Shown: positions 8,108 through 17,245 of the stretch, piece by piece | Position numbering within the stretch: the stretch's first letter is position 1 | Layout of the letters: each line of letters starts with the position of its first letter | Assembly (NCBI GenBank): GCA_013215375.1 | Contig: JABSRB010000052.1 | Location: forward strand, 1 to 34,639 | Source: Oceanospirillaceae bacterium | Lineage (GTDB): Bacteria > Pseudomonadota > Gammaproteobacteria > Pseudomonadales > Balneatricaceae | Reading direction: 5' to 3' | Length of the DNA stretch: 34,639 nucleotides | The notes under the pieces: model-generated | The model's database searches: none | Seen by the model: the letters and a program-made list of their open reading frames with translations, nothing else | What the model was told of the DNA's origin: nothing | Translations under genes and position numbers: made by a program

Positions 8108-8914
8108 ATGAACAGAAAAAGTGTTTTTCCAGTTATTAGTTTAATGGCTTGTCTTATTGTTAACCCTGTTTTTGCCGCGAGTATTTCAAAGGCTAAAGCC
8201 GCTATTGCAGCAGAAGATTACAAAGTAGCCCTAAAAGAGCTTGCCCCTTTAGTCAGTGCAGGAAAACCTTCTGCGACCAATCTTTTAGGTAAAATGTATC
8301 AAAATGGTTGGGGCGTTCCCGCCAGTATCGATCGCGCCAAGAAACTTTATAAAAAAGGCGCCCGCACTGGGCATATCGATAGCGTTAATAGTTTACGTGC
8401 CCTCGATGATATCGAGTACTTAAAAGAGCTTAATAAAATTAAGCAAAAGGCCCTATCGGGTAATGCTACTGCACAAAATCGCTTTGGGGAAATGCTAGAG
8501 TACGGATTTGGCGTTAAGCGCGATGCCCAAGCAGCTTTTGCTCAATACAAGCTAGCCGCCGATCAAGGTTATGTCGCAGCGCAACACAACATAGGTCGCA
8601 GCTACAATTTTGGCACTGGGGTAATACAAGATTTTGCCGTCGCTGAAAACTGGTATCGTATTGCCGCTAATAAAGGCTACAACAAGTCCATGTTTTATCT
8701 GGGTACTTTATATGCAACCAACCACGGTAAAGACCAAACTAGTCACCAAGATATCATTGCCTATGCTTGGATGAGTAACGCAGCAGCTCTGGGCGACAAC
8801 ACAGCTGTGGCGATTGAAAACAGATTATTGATGAAGCTTAAAAAGGGCCAAATCAGTGAAGCCAAACTACTAGCCAAAGAATACAAAAAAACTTACGTCA
8901 CTCCCTTCCAATAA
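8108..8914 (+). CDS. Secreted Sel1-repeat (tetratricopeptide-like) protein
   Basis: A 268-residue protein with an N-terminal signal peptide (residues 1 to about 24, ending PVFAAS). Sel1-like repeats follow, recognisable by the A-x2-LG-x-M/L-Y-x-G-x-GV pattern: about 53-88 (LGKMYQNGWGV), about 112-150 (FGEMLEYGFGV), about 150-186 (IGRSYNFGTGV) and a final divergent one around 186-225 (LGTLYATNHG). Sel1 repeats are protein-interaction solenoids and the partner is unknown. The C-terminus is lysine-rich. Start: the ATG is preceded by a weak GGGA about 10 bases upstream. It is followed by an RDD membrane protein 69 bases downstream on the same strand, but a functional link is not established. Confidence 0.88.
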   Translation: MNRKSVFPVISLMACLIVNPVFAASISKAKAAIAAEDYKVALKELAPLVSAGKPSATNLLGKMYQNGWGVPASIDRAKKLYKKGARTGHIDSVNSLRALDDIEYLKELNKIKQKALSGNATAQNRFGEMLEYGFGVKRDAQAAFAQYKLAADQGYVAAQHNIGRSYNFGTGVIQDFAVAENWYRIAANKGYNKSMFYLGTLYATNHGKDQTSHQDIIAYAWMSNAAALGDNTAVAIENRLLMKLKKGQISEAKLLAKEYKKTYVTPFQ

Positions 8915-8983
8915 TTAATCATTACTCACTTTCAACGACACTCTATGAGAGTGAGTGATTATATCTAATAAAGTAAAAAACTC

Positions 8984-9418
8984 ATGAGCAGACCTTTCGA
9001 TCAAGCAAATACCGCACGAGCATCTCTAGCCAGACGCCTAGGCGCAATAGGCTACGACACGTTAGTCATTATTGCCTTAAGCTTCGCCGTCACCGCTATA
9101 TGGTTATGGCTGATGAACACACCTTCAGCGACCGGCCCCGCTTTCCAATCCACGATTTTTGTCAGCATCTTCAGCTTCTTCGGCTTTTTTTGGACCCGAT
9201 CAGGTCAGACTATTGGCATGATGGCATGGCGCATTAGAATCCAAACCAAAGCTGGCAGCTCTATTAGCTGGACACAGGCATTAATACGTTTCATGGGTGC
9301 TATTGCCGCAGTGGCTATTTTAGGCATAGGCTATTTATGGATGTTATTTAACGATGAACAGCTAACCCTACAAGACAAATTATCCAATACAGAAGTTGTT
9401 TACTTACCGAAGAAATAG
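8984..9418 (+). CDS. RDD family membrane protein
   Basis: A 144-residue integral membrane protein with the RDD signature: ARRLGAIGYDTLVI (about 15-28) carries the conserved arginine and aspartate. Hydrophobic spans are near 24-46, 57-73 and 100-122, and GMMAWRIRIQTKAG with LQDKLSNTEVVYLP matches the conserved C-terminal half. RDD proteins are of mixed or unknown function, and some are linked to ion or osmolyte transport. Between it and the upstream Sel1 gene is a small imperfect hairpin (CACTC/GAGTG near 8939-8953), so co-transcription is possible. It converges on lptG. Confidence 0.88.
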   Translation: MSRPFDQANTARASLARRLGAIGYDTLVIIALSFAVTAIWLWLMNTPSATGPAFQSTIFVSIFSFFGFFWTRSGQTIGMMAWRIRIQTKAGSSISWTQALIRFMGAIAAVAILGIGYLWMLFNDEQLTLQDKLSNTEVVYLPKK

Positions 9419-9425
9419 AAAAGCG

Positions 9426-9607
9426 GTCGTTAGTCAGTTCACTCCAAGTTAACCGGCTATAAAAGTGATTTTTGTCATGAATCTAGCGATGTCGCACCTT
9501 TTTATTTACCTCAGAGAAGACGATAAGGCCTTTGGTCTTCTCTGCGTAGCGCCACTGAGACTTCTGTGGTGAAAAAATCTTTTGTCTTTTCTCTAACGAC
9601 TAACGAC
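9426..9607. repeat. Intergenic segment bounded by a 10-bp inverted repeat
   Basis: GTCGTTAGTC at 9426-9435 recurs as its exact reverse complement at 9598-9607. It frames almost the whole gap between the convergent rdd and lptG genes. The right copy lies in a short heptamer repeat (TAACGAC twice, 9594-9607). The interior holds a 10-bp hairpin at 9512-9544 and a second weak one (9551-9572). This resembles a small non-coding mobile or repeat element, but no target duplication is evident. Copy number in the genome would decide. Confidence 0.35.
9512..9544. terminator. Hairpin without U-tract between convergent rdd and lptG
   Basis: A perfect 10-bp stem (CAGAGAAGAC at 9512-9521 with GTCTTCTCTG at 9535-9544) encloses a 13-base loop that itself contains AAGGCCTT. 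It lies 93 bases after rdd and 84 bases after lptG. Neither strand has a T-run right after the stem. It may be a bidirectional 3'-end element. Confidence 0.5.
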
Positions 9608-9628
9608 TTTAAACTTCTGACTTTTCTA

Positions 9629-10693
9629 TTACAACTTCGCCCGCTTTAACAACACCACCCCAATCAACAAACACACTAAGATAGGTGCCAGTACCGCCAG
9701 CAGTGGTGATATTCCAGCAACCGTACTCATTTGCCCCAGCAAGTCTTGCACAAATTTGAACAGCAACCCGGCTATGACACCGGCTATAATCCGCTGTCCT
9801 ACCGTCACACTGCGCAACGGTCCAAATATAAACAAGATTCCAATTAACACTAAAGCGATAATAGTCAAAGGCTGAAAAAGTTTGCTCCAAAACGCAAAGA
9901 AGTATGAATCGGCCTGTAACTGTTGTGCAGAGAGATAGCCGGAGAAAGACCAAAGCTTAACTATTGATAAGTCTTTAGGCTGCACCACCAATGCAGAGAG
10001 TAAATCCGGCGACAACCCCATTTGCCACTTTTGCTCGGCTTGGGTTGATACTTTAGTGCCCTCCTCTCCTATTTCAGTACGGCTAATATCAAACAGCTGC
10101 CAATAGCCTTGCTGATAGGAGCCATGCTTGGCAAAACTGGATGCAGCCAACTTTCCCTCCTCATCGAATTCGAACTGAGTAATCCCCTGAATTTTACCAC
10201 CGGGAATGACCGCGTTAATGTGAATAAAGGTATCAGCTTCACGATGCCACACCCCGTATCTTGATTGCAGCGCTTTACCGCCACCTTTGGCACTCGCCTT
10301 TATTGATTGTGCCAACTGCTCGCAGACAGGAATCACATATTCCCCTGCGGCCATTGAGATAAAAGCAAGCAGCAGAGCCGGTTTGATCACCGACATGATA
10401 ATTCTAGAAGTAGAGATACCCGCGGCCCGCATTACTGTTAACTCACTGTGACTGGCCAGCATTCCCAAGCCTATCAAACAGCCTACCAGACAGCTCAAAG
10501 GTAAAAACTCATACATGCTTCCAGGCACTTTCAACAGCAAATATTGCAGCACCACTAAGCTGTTGTAGCTCTCACTGGTATCTTTAATTTCGTCCATAAA
10601 AGCAAATACAAAATTCAAGCCTAGCACCACCAGCAACACGACAAAGATCGATGACAGGACTTGCACGCCGACATAACGGTCTAACTGTTTCAT
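9629..10693 (-). CDS. lptG: LPS export ABC transporter permease LptG
   Basis: A 354-residue inner-membrane permease of the LptB2FGC complex, which extracts lipopolysaccharide from the inner membrane and passes it to the periplasmic bridge. Two transmembrane blocks, about residues 10-125 and 265-350, flank a large periplasmic beta-jellyroll domain, as in LptG/LptF. The coupling segment ASHSELTVMRAAGISTSRI (near 80-98) contacts LptB. The start follows the lptF stop by one base, so the two are translated as a pair. Order lptF-lptG divergent from pepA is the usual gammaproteobacterial arrangement, which separates it from its paralogue LptF. Confidence 0.96.
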   Translation of the reverse strand: MKQLDRYVGVQVLSSIFVVLLVVLGLNFVFAFMDEIKDTSESYNSLVVLQYLLLKVPGSMYEFLPLSCLVGCLIGLGMLASHSELTVMRAAGISTSRIIMSVIKPALLLAFISMAAGEYVIPVCEQLAQSIKASAKGGGKALQSRYGVWHREADTFIHINAVIPGGKIQGITQFEFDEEGKLAASSFAKHGSYQQGYWQLFDISRTEIGEEGTKVSTQAEQKWQMGLSPDLLSALVVQPKDLSIVKLWSFSGYLSAQQLQADSYFFAFWSKLFQPLTIIALVLIGILFIFGPLRSVTVGQRIIAGVIAGLLFKFVQDLLGQMSTVAGISPLLAVLAPILVCLLIGVVLLKRAKL

Positions 10694-10694
10694 A

Positions 10695-11801
10695 TTATTT
10701 ATTCCTCTTTAGCAAAGAGGACATATTGGGTAATTTATTCAATGATTTTATCCAGAATTGGTCAAAGAAAATCAAACTCATGCCATAGACAAAGAACACT
10801 GCATGTACGATCCAGATAAGACCGACACTGCCTCCTTGATCGACTTTATCGCGCGCTGACATTAACAGTGACAAATACACTAAATACAACAAAATTGAAG
10901 GAATCAATTGAGAGTAACGTCCCTGGCGCGGGCTGGTTCTACTGAGCGGCACCGCGATTAACACCACCACAAATGCCAATAGCGGCAAGGAGAGGCGCCA
11001 CTGTAGTTCGGCTATCAATTCGGGACTAGAGCTGCCGAGTAACTCTAAGGTCGATTTGGACCAGGGATCTGAAGTATCTATAACCAACTTTCTCTCTGGC
11101 AGCAAATAGCCGTATTTGAAGTACTTTAACTGCTGATAATCTGCCATCCCCGGTGTGCCGGTATAACGATAGCCATCTTGCAAAACTAAGTAACGCCGCC
11201 CATCCGCATTGGTCTGTATGGCTCCACTATCAGAATAACTAATCTCTAATTTATCGCTGTCTTTATTCACCTTAGCAATAAATACTTTATCCATTTTGCT
11301 ACGTTGCTCAAGAAAAGCACTAGTATAGACAGTGCGTCCATCAGGCAATTTTTGAAAGCGCCCTGCAGTGAGTGTATCCAACTCATTCAATGCATCACGT
11401 TTCGCGTAGCTAAGCTCTAACGCTTGAAAGGCTATCGGGGAGATATACAGACTAAGACTTGCGACAATCAGCGCCCCACCGATGGCAGGTCCTAAAGCAA
11501 AGCCCACCAGCTGTTTACTACTGACACCACTGGCCCTTAACACAGTCATTTCACTGTCTAAATATAATTTACCGTAAGCGAGTAACACCCCTAGAAACAG
11601 TGCCAGCGGCAATGTGAGCATTAACATACTCGGCAGGCGATAAGCGACCAGCTCTAGAATAAACAGCAAATCCATTTCACCGGGATTTGCTCTGGTTAAG
11701 ATGTTAATAAGACGGCCACTGACAATAATTGGCACTAGTACTATTGCCACCGCAAAAGTACTAAAAAAGATCTCTCTTGAGAGATAACGATAGATAATCA
11801 A
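10695..11801 (-). CDS. lptF: LPS export ABC transporter permease LptF
   Basis: A 368-residue partner permease of LptG in the LPS export machine. It has the same architecture: N-terminal membrane spans to about residue 125, a periplasmic jellyroll domain (about 130-270), then further spans. The LptB-coupling segment YLDSEMTVLRASGVSSKQL (near 76-94) is conserved. The chosen start is TTG at 11801, because it restores the family's typical MIIYRYL beginning. No ATG lies nearby in frame and only a distant AGGG could act as ribosome-binding site. It is transcribed divergently from pepA. Confidence 0.95.
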   Translation of the reverse strand: MIIYRYLSREIFFSTFAVAIVLVPIIVSGRLINILTRANPGEMDLLFILELVAYRLPSMLMLTLPLALFLGVLLAYGKLYLDSEMTVLRASGVSSKQLVGFALGPAIGGALIVASLSLYISPIAFQALELSYAKRDALNELDTLTAGRFQKLPDGRTVYTSAFLEQRSKMDKVFIAKVNKDSDKLEISYSDSGAIQTNADGRRYLVLQDGYRYTGTPGMADYQQLKYFKYGYLLPERKLVIDTSDPWSKSTLELLGSSSPELIAELQWRLSLPLLAFVVVLIAVPLSRTSPRQGRYSQLIPSILLYLVYLSLLMSARDKVDQGGSVGLIWIVHAVFFVYGMSLIFFDQFWIKSLNKLPNMSSLLKRNK

Positions 11802-11870
11802 AGAGGTTTGCCCTGTCGCTACATATTGAAAAGGTTTATAGTGTGGCCTATCAAAATCGCCTAAGCCATT

Positions 11871-11916
11871 GCGTTATAAATTACTGACAATTATTCAGCT
11901 TTTTAGTTTATAACGC
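11871..11916. promoter_or_regulatory. 10-bp inverted repeat in the lptF/pepA divergent promoter region
   Basis: GCGTTATAAA at 11871-11880 is repeated exactly in inverse as TTTATAACGC at 11907-11916, centres 36 bp apart. Each arm contains a TATAAC-like -10 element pointing outwards, toward lptF on one side and pepA on the other. A CTGACA at 11884-11889 could serve as the -35 for pepA. The symmetry suggests back-to-back promoters, or a two-site operator, rather than a terminator. Confidence 0.45.
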
Positions 11917-11972
11917 TAATTGAGTGCGGCATTATCTTACAAAGTTTGCCTCAAGTCATCACCGGAGTATAT

Positions 11973-13475
11973 ATGGAATTTGAAATCATCAGTAGCGACA
12001 TCAGTACCCTTACCACTGAATGTCTAGTAGTAGGTGTTGAAGAGACGTCAATATTAACAGCATCGGCACAACTATTAGACAAAGCTTGTGAAGGCGCCAT
12101 TCAAGCGGTATTAAATGACGGCGACATCACTGGCAAAGCAGGGCAGTGTTTAGTATTACGTAATTTACCCAACATCTCCGCTAAGCGTGTATTACTGTTA
12201 GGTTTAGGCACACAAAAGAAACGTACCGATACTGTACACAAGAGCATTATAAAAGCGCTATTCGGTCAAATTAAAAGCAATAATATTACTGACGTTGCTA
12301 TTGCTCTCGATGACAAAGTAAACAAAGACAATGATATATACCGCCAACTGCGTTTAAGCGTGCAAAATGCCTGTGCTGGATTTTATCAATACGATGAAAC
12401 CAAAAGCACTAAGGCAACTCCTCCTGTATTACAGAACATTCGCTTTGTGGTCGCCAGTGATCAAGTTGAAAACGCTGAAGATGGATTATTGGATGGTACT
12501 GCTGTTGCCAACGGCATGAGCATCGCACGTGAACTGGGCAATTTACCCGGTAACATCTGTACGCCAACTTATCTATCCAAAGAGGCGCTGGACCTTGCTG
12601 ATGGCTATGACAACATTGAGTGCGAAATCTTAGATGAAGCGGCCATGCACGAATTGGGCATGCACTGCTTACTCTCTGTAGGTACTGGTAGCGCCGAGCC
12701 ATCGCAGCTGATCGTTATTAAGTATTCAGGCGGTAAAACTGATGAGCAACCACACGTTTTAGTTGGTAAAGGCGTTACTTTTGATACCGGCGGTATTTCA
12801 CTCAAGCCTGGCGCGGCAATGGATGAAATGAAATTTGATATGTGTGGCGCCGCCAGTGTGATGGGCACTATGCATGCCATTGCAGAAATGGAACTACCGA
12901 TGAATGTAATCGGGGTAATTGCCGCCGCTGAAAACATGCCTTCAGATAAAGCCACTAAACCTGGCGATGTAGTCACTACCATGTCAGGCAAAACGGTAGA
13001 GATATTAAACACCGACGCAGAAGGTCGATTAGTGCTTTGTGATGCACTTACTTATGTAGAGCGTTTCAACCCTAAAACAGTGATTGATATTGCCACTTTA
13101 ACCGGTGCTGTCATTGTCGCTCTAGGACATACTGCATCTGCGGTTATGTCAAACAGTGATGCGCTAGCCAACGAGCTAATCGAAGCGGGTGAATACGCTG
13201 CCGATCGCACTTGGCGTCTACCACTGTGGGATGAGTATCAGGAATTATTAGATTCAAATTTCGCCGATATCGCCAACATTGGTGGCCCAGCGGCTGGATC
13301 AATTACCGCTGCTTGCTTCCTGGCTAGATTCACTGAAAAATATGACTGGGCTCACTTAGACATTGCCGGCATTGCCTGGTCTAAAGGCAAAGAGAAAGGC
13401 GCTAGCGGCCGTGCAGTTCCTATCCTTTGTCAGTACTTGATGAACACTGCTGCGGATTTACAAGCACAGCGTTAA
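11973..13475 (+). CDS. pepA: Leucyl aminopeptidase PepA
   Basis: A 500-residue M17 cytosolic aminopeptidase that releases N-terminal residues from peptides. In Escherichia coli PepA also binds DNA in Xer recombination and in carAB control. Two metal ligand and catalytic segments are intact: GKGVTFDTGGISLKP with K266, and the family signature NTDAEGRL (346-353) with the catalytic arginine R352. The N-terminal domain (to about 165) is of normal size. I chose the ATG at 11973, which has GGAG 7 bases upstream and gives the standard length. An in-frame upstream start at 11946 lacks such a site. A terminator-like hairpin lies just after the stop codon. Confidence 0.97.
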   Translation: MEFEIISSDISTLTTECLVVGVEETSILTASAQLLDKACEGAIQAVLNDGDITGKAGQCLVLRNLPNISAKRVLLLGLGTQKKRTDTVHKSIIKALFGQIKSNNITDVAIALDDKVNKDNDIYRQLRLSVQNACAGFYQYDETKSTKATPPVLQNIRFVVASDQVENAEDGLLDGTAVANGMSIARELGNLPGNICTPTYLSKEALDLADGYDNIECEILDEAAMHELGMHCLLSVGTGSAEPSQLIVIKYSGGKTDEQPHVLVGKGVTFDTGGISLKPGAAMDEMKFDMCGAASVMGTMHAIAEMELPMNVIGVIAAAENMPSDKATKPGDVVTTMSGKTVEILNTDAEGRLVLCDALTYVERFNPKTVIDIATLTGAVIVALGHTASAVMSNSDALANELIEAGEYAADRTWRLPLWDEYQELLDSNFADIANIGGPAAGSITAACFLARFTEKYDWAHLDIAGIAWSKGKEKGASGRAVPILCQYLMNTAADLQAQR

Positions 13476-13481
13476 TCTGTT

Positions 13482-13510
13482 ACCCCGTGCTAAGCGCGGG
13501 GTTTCTCTCT
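13482..13510 (+). terminator. Terminator-like hairpin after pepA
   Basis: ACCCCGTGC (13482-13490) pairs with GCGCGGGGT (13494-13502) around a 3-base loop, giving a GC-rich 9-bp stem with one G-U pair. A pyrimidine tract interrupted by C follows (TTTCTCTCT). It begins 6 bases after the pepA stop. The imperfect T-tract suggests partial read-through into holC, which starts 46 bases later. Confidence 0.7.
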
Positions 13511-13555
13511 ATCACTAACAATCTACTAATAACCACATAGCCATAGTAAGCCCAT

Positions 13556-13993
13556 ATGAAACAAGCTGATTTTTACATACTCCCCTGTACTGATGACGAC
13601 GGTAAATTCCAATTTTTAGGAAAATTGCTGAGTAAAATTGTCGCTGGTAACCATCAAGTTCATTTGAGTTGTGATGATAAATTTAGCGCCAATAAAATTG
13701 GCGATGCACTTTGGCAGTTTAGCAATACCAGTTTTTTAGCAAACTCTACTCCAGATCAGCCTTTAATAGCCGCTATTACCATTGGCTGGGATAAAACACA
13801 CAACCCAAAACACTTAGATGTTCTAGTAAACTATTCGCAAGCTATTCCTCCAGGCGCTGCCGATTTTGAGCGGGTTGTCGAACTAGTCACTAGCGAGCCA
13901 GAAAGTTTGCCGCGCAGCCGCGAAAGATACAAAACCTACAAAGAGCAAGGTTTCAGCATAAAAAATAATGATATGAGACAAAAACAAGCTTAA
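13556..13993 (+). CDS. holC: DNA polymerase III chi subunit HolC
   Basis: A 145-residue protein that links the clamp-loader psi subunit to single-strand DNA-binding protein at the replication fork. It matches the chi family in length, in the N-terminal DFYIL strand, in the HLSCDDKFSANKIGDALWQF helix region (residues about 36-55) and in the late LVNYS...PPGAADFERVVELV segment. Its position between pepA and valS is the standard gammaproteobacterial order and supports the call. The tail after about residue 125 is basic and poorly conserved. Confidence 0.93.
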   Translation: MKQADFYILPCTDDDGKFQFLGKLLSKIVAGNHQVHLSCDDKFSANKIGDALWQFSNTSFLANSTPDQPLIAAITIGWDKTHNPKHLDVLVNYSQAIPPGAADFERVVELVTSEPESLPRSRERYKTYKEQGFSIKNNDMRQKQA

Positions 13994-14126
13994 AAATCTA
14001 AGAACCTTCTCTGCTCAAACTCCCAGCCCTTTCCTTGGTGATGAATACTCGTTCTGCTGTATTTCACTAAAAAGCCAGCCAATTACCCACCATTATAATT
14101 AACATTAACAACAACCCGCTTAAGCC

Positions 14127-14182
14127 CTGTCATCCGGTGTTGAGTCGAGGTATAATTTGCCACTTTTTCTGGGCAATTGCCC
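14127..14182 (+). promoter_or_regulatory. Predicted valS promoter and leader palindrome
   Basis: A perfect -10 TATAAT (14151-14156) has CTGTCA (14127-14132) at 18-bp spacing as -35. Transcription would start near 14163, 46 bases before the valS ATG. Just inside the transcript is a perfect 12-bp palindrome GGGCAATTGCCC (14171-14182) followed by TTATTT. It could be a small leader hairpin or a binding site. Confidence 0.6.
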
Positions 14183-14208
14183 TTATTTAGCTGTTAGAGA
14201 GCACACCA

Positions 14209-17064
14209 ATGGATAAGACATACCAACCCGCAAATATAGAAACATCTTGGTACCAAACATGGGAAGATAAAAATTATTTCGCCCCCAGCGGAGAAGGTGA
14301 AGCTTATTCAATGGTCATTCCGCCACCGAATGTCACCGGCAGTTTGCACATGGGCCATGCTTTTCAGCACACCATCATGGACACCCTCGTTCGCTACCAG
14401 CGCATGCAAGGTAAAAACACCCTTTGGCAAGTCGGTACTGACCACGCGGGCATCGCTACGCAAATGATCGTTGAGCGCAAACTAGCAGCAGAAACAGGTC
14501 AGACTAAGCACGATTTAGGCCGTGACGCTTTCATGGACAAAATATGGGAATGGAAAGAAGAGTCGGGCGGTAACATTACTCGCCAGATGCGTCGCTTAGG
14601 CAACTCTGTTGATTGGAGTAACGAGCGCTTCACCATGGACCCTAAATTCCAAGCTTCTGTTGAAGAGGCGTTCATCAGCCTGTATGACGAAGGCCTAATC
14701 TATCGCGGTAAGCGACTGGTCAATTGGGATCCTAAATTACAGACTGCCATCTCCGATCTTGAAGTGGAGAGCAAAGAAATCAAAGGCAAGATGTGGTACT
14801 TGCGCTACCCACTAGCAGATGGTGTCACTACTGACGCTGGCGATGATTACATCGTGGTAGCCACTACTCGTCCAGAGACGATGTTTGGCGATACTGCTGT
14901 TGCCGTTAATGCCGCTGACCCTCGTTTTCAGAGCATCATTGGCAAAGAAATCATCTTGCCATTAGTCGGCCGTCGTATTCCCATTATTGCCGACGATCAC
15001 GCCAATATGGAAAAAGGTACTGGCTGTGTAAAAATCACTCCCGCACACGATTTCAACGATTATGAAGTTGGCAAACGTCGTAAGCTACCAATGATCAACG
15101 TATTAACTTTCACCGCTGATATTCGTGAAATAGGTCAAGGCTTTAACAGTGATGGCACCCTCAATAGCGAAATCAACTGCCATATCCCTGAGAAGTATCA
15201 CAACATGGAACGCTTCGCGGCGCGCCGTGAAGTGGTTGCTGATTTTGAAGCGCTAGGGTTCCTCGTTAAGATCGAAGAAAACAACATGACCATTCCGTAC
15301 GGAGACCGTGGCGGCGTTGTTATCGAACCTATGTTAACGGATCAGTGGTTTGCCGATGCCAAAACATTAGCAGGCCCTACTATTGAAGCAGTAGAAAACG
15401 GCGACATTAAATTTGTGCCTAAGCAGTACGAGAATATGTTTTTCTCTTGGATGCGCGACATCCAAGATTGGTGTATTTCTCGCCAGCTGTGGTGGGGCCA
15501 TCGCATCCCAGCATTTTACGATGCTCAAGGTAAAGTATATGTAGCCACTAGTGAGAGCGCCGCTCGTGAGAAGTACAACTTAGGCACAGAAATCACTCTG
15601 ACCCAAGACAATGATGTATTAGATACGTGGTTTAGCTCTGGTCTTTGGAGCTTTGCGACGATGGGCTGGCCTGAGCAAAACGACAAGCTTGAGACCTTCC
15701 ACCCAACAGATACCTTAGTGACCGGCTTTGACATCATCTTCTTCTGGGTTGCCCGGATGATGATGATGAGCATGCACTTGTGCAAAGATAAACAAGGCAA
15801 GCCGCAAATTCCGTTCAAGACCGTATATATCACCGGCTTAGTACGCGATGAAAGCGGCGAGAAAATGTCTAAAACCAAGGGCAACGTGCTTGACCCATTA
15901 GACATGATCGACGGCATCAGCCTAGAAGACTTACTAGCGAAGCGCACCGGCAACATGATGCAACCGCAGATGGCGGAAAAAATTCGCAAGCGCACCGAAA
16001 AAGAATATGCTGATGGCATTCCCGCACACGGCACCGACGCACTGCGCTTCACCTTAGCAGCGCTTGCCTCTACCGGTCGTGACATCAACTGGGATATGAA
16101 GCGCCTAGAAGGCTATCGCAATTTCTGTAACAAGATTTGGAATGCAGCTCGCTACGTAGAAATGAATACAGCAGGTGAAGACTGTGGCCAAAATGGTGAG
16201 GAAGTAGAACTCTCTCTTGCCGATCGCTGGATTAGCAGTAAGTTACAGCAGATCGAAATTGATGTTGCTAAGCACATTGAAGAATACCGCTTAGATCTAG
16301 CGGCACAAACCTTATATGACTTCATCTGGAACGAGTATTGCGGTTGGTATTTAGAGCTATCTAAGCCAGTACTTTGGAACGAAGAAGCCACTGAGCTACA
16401 AAAGCGTGGTACCCGTCGCACTTTAGTACGGGTATTAGAAGTGATCATGCGTTTGACTCACCCTATTATGCCGTTCATCACCGAAGAGATCTGGCAGTCG
16501 ATTAAAACTCTAGCTGGCGTTAGCGGCGACAGCATCATGCTGCAAAGCTATCCAAAAGCCGACCTTAGTAAAATTGACTTGGCCGCTGAAGCTGAGATCG
16601 ATTGGCTAAAAGGGGTGATCACAGGCGTGCGTAATATTCGCGGCGAAATGGGTATTTCGCCGGCGAAAGAGTTAACTGTATTAATCAATAACGGTAGCGA
16701 TGAGGATAAGCAGCGCTTAGCCGCTAACCGCAACTTCTTAATGAAGCTGGCATCTCTAGAGCAGATTACCTGGTTAAACCCAGGGGATGAAGCACCTATG
16801 TCATCGACTCAGCTAGTCGGTAAGATGGAAGTACTAGTACCAATGGCTGGGTTAATAGATAAAGATGCTGAAGTGTCTCGTCTCAACAAAGAAATTGAAA
16901 AACTAGAAAAAGAGATCGGCCGTATTGAAGGCAAGCTTGGCAACCAGAAGTTTGTTGCCAACGCACCTGAAGCTGTTGTTGCTAAAGAGCGCGAAAAAAT
17001 AGCGGGCTTTAAGTCGTCACAAGAAAAACTTATTGAGCAGCGCGAAAAAATCGCGGCACTATAG
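14209..17064 (+). CDS. valS: Valyl-tRNA synthetase ValS
   Basis: A 951-residue class I synthetase that charges tRNA-Val, normal in length for proteobacterial ValRS. The HIGH-type motif is [13 protein letters not shown] (38-50) and the KMSKS motif is KMSKT (552-556). Between them lies the CP1 editing domain, with [16 protein letters not shown] as a typical segment around 280-295. The anticodon-binding domain follows, and the C-terminus (about 885-951) is the valine-specific arm, a lysine/glutamate-rich coiled coil. The gene has its own promoter and a strong terminator 32 bases after the stop, so it can be transcribed alone although it follows pepA-holC. Confidence 0.98.
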   Translation: MDKTYQPANIETSWYQTWEDKNYFAPSGEGEAYSMVIPPPNVTGSLHMGHAFQHTIMDTLVRYQRMQGKNTLWQVGTDHAGIATQMIVERKLAAETGQTKHDLGRDAFMDKIWEWKEESGGNITRQMRRLGNSVDWSNERFTMDPKFQASVEEAFISLYDEGLIYRGKRLVNWDPKLQTAISDLEVESKEIKGKMWYLRYPLADGVTTDAGDDYIVVATTRPETMFGDTAVAVNAADPRFQSIIGKEIILPLVGRRIPIIADDHANMEKGTGCVKITPAHDFNDYEVGKRRKLPMINVLTFTADIREIGQGFNSDGTLNSEINCHIPEKYHNMERFAARREVVADFEALGFLVKIEENNMTIPYGDRGGVVIEPMLTDQWFADAKTLAGPTIEAVENGDIKFVPKQYENMFFSWMRDIQDWCISRQLWWGHRIPAFYDAQGKVYVATSESAAREKYNLGTEITLTQDNDVLDTWFSSGLWSFATMGWPEQNDKLETFHPTDTLVTGFDIIFFWVARMMMMSMHLCKDKQGKPQIPFKTVYITGLVRDESGEKMSKTKGNVLDPLDMIDGISLEDLLAKRTGNMMQPQMAEKIRKRTEKEYADGIPAHGTDALRFTLAALASTGRDINWDMKRLEGYRNFCNKIWNAARYVEMNTAGEDCGQNGEEVELSLADRWISSKLQQIEIDVAKHIEEYRLDLAAQTLYDFIWNEYCGWYLELSKPVLWNEEATELQKRGTRRTLVRVLEVIMRLTHPIMPFITEEIWQSIKTLAGVSGDSIMLQSYPKADLSKIDLAAEAEIDWLKGVITGVRNIRGEMGISPAKELTVLINNGSDEDKQRLAANRNFLMKLASLEQITWLNPGDEAPMSSTQLVGKMEVLVPMAGLIDKDAEVSRLNKEIEKLEKEIGRIEGKLGNQKFVANAPEAVVAKEREKIAGFKSSQEKLIEQREKIAAL

Positions 17065-17095
17065 CTTTTAGCTTACCAGCTGTCTAACCGTACAT

Positions 17096-17125
17096 AAAAA
17101 GGGCCTATTCATTTAGGCCTTTTTT
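17096..17125 (+). terminator. Rho-independent terminator of valS
   Basis: GGCCTA (17102-17107) pairs with TAGGCC (17114-17119), preceded by five A's and followed by six T's (17120-17125). The A-tract on the left also makes it usable from the opposite direction. It starts about 30 bases after the valS stop. Confidence 0.88.
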
Positions 17126-17194
17126 GTGCTGAATTTTTACCCTTATTTTCCCATACGGAGTATATATTTAATTTAACTTAGCCAGCATTTGTCC

Positions 17195-17226
17195 AAAAAA
17201 AAGCCCCTTTTTATAGGGGCTTTTTT
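17195..17226 (-). terminator. Bidirectional terminator after the class V aminotransferase gene
   Basis: GCCCCT (17203-17208) pairs with AGGGGC (17215-17220), flanked by eight A's on the left and six T's on the right, giving a U-tract in both directions. It lies 20 bases beyond the stop of the minus-strand aminotransferase gene and also backs up the valS terminator. Confidence 0.88.
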
Positions 17227-17245
17227 ATTTAACGCAGGCAGTAAT

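Noticed and set aside
12605-13012. 135-residue open frame on the minus strand inside pepA
   Set aside because: It is antisense to the conserved catalytic domain of pepA and shows no protein-family features.
14157-14208. T-box-like control of valS
   Set aside because: The leader after the predicted start is only about 45 bases, too short for a T-box, and T-boxes are not expected in this group.
15525-16088. 187-residue open frame on the minus strand inside valS
   Set aside because: It lies wholly within the well-supported valS coding frame, has no ribosome-binding site, and shows no recognisable domain.
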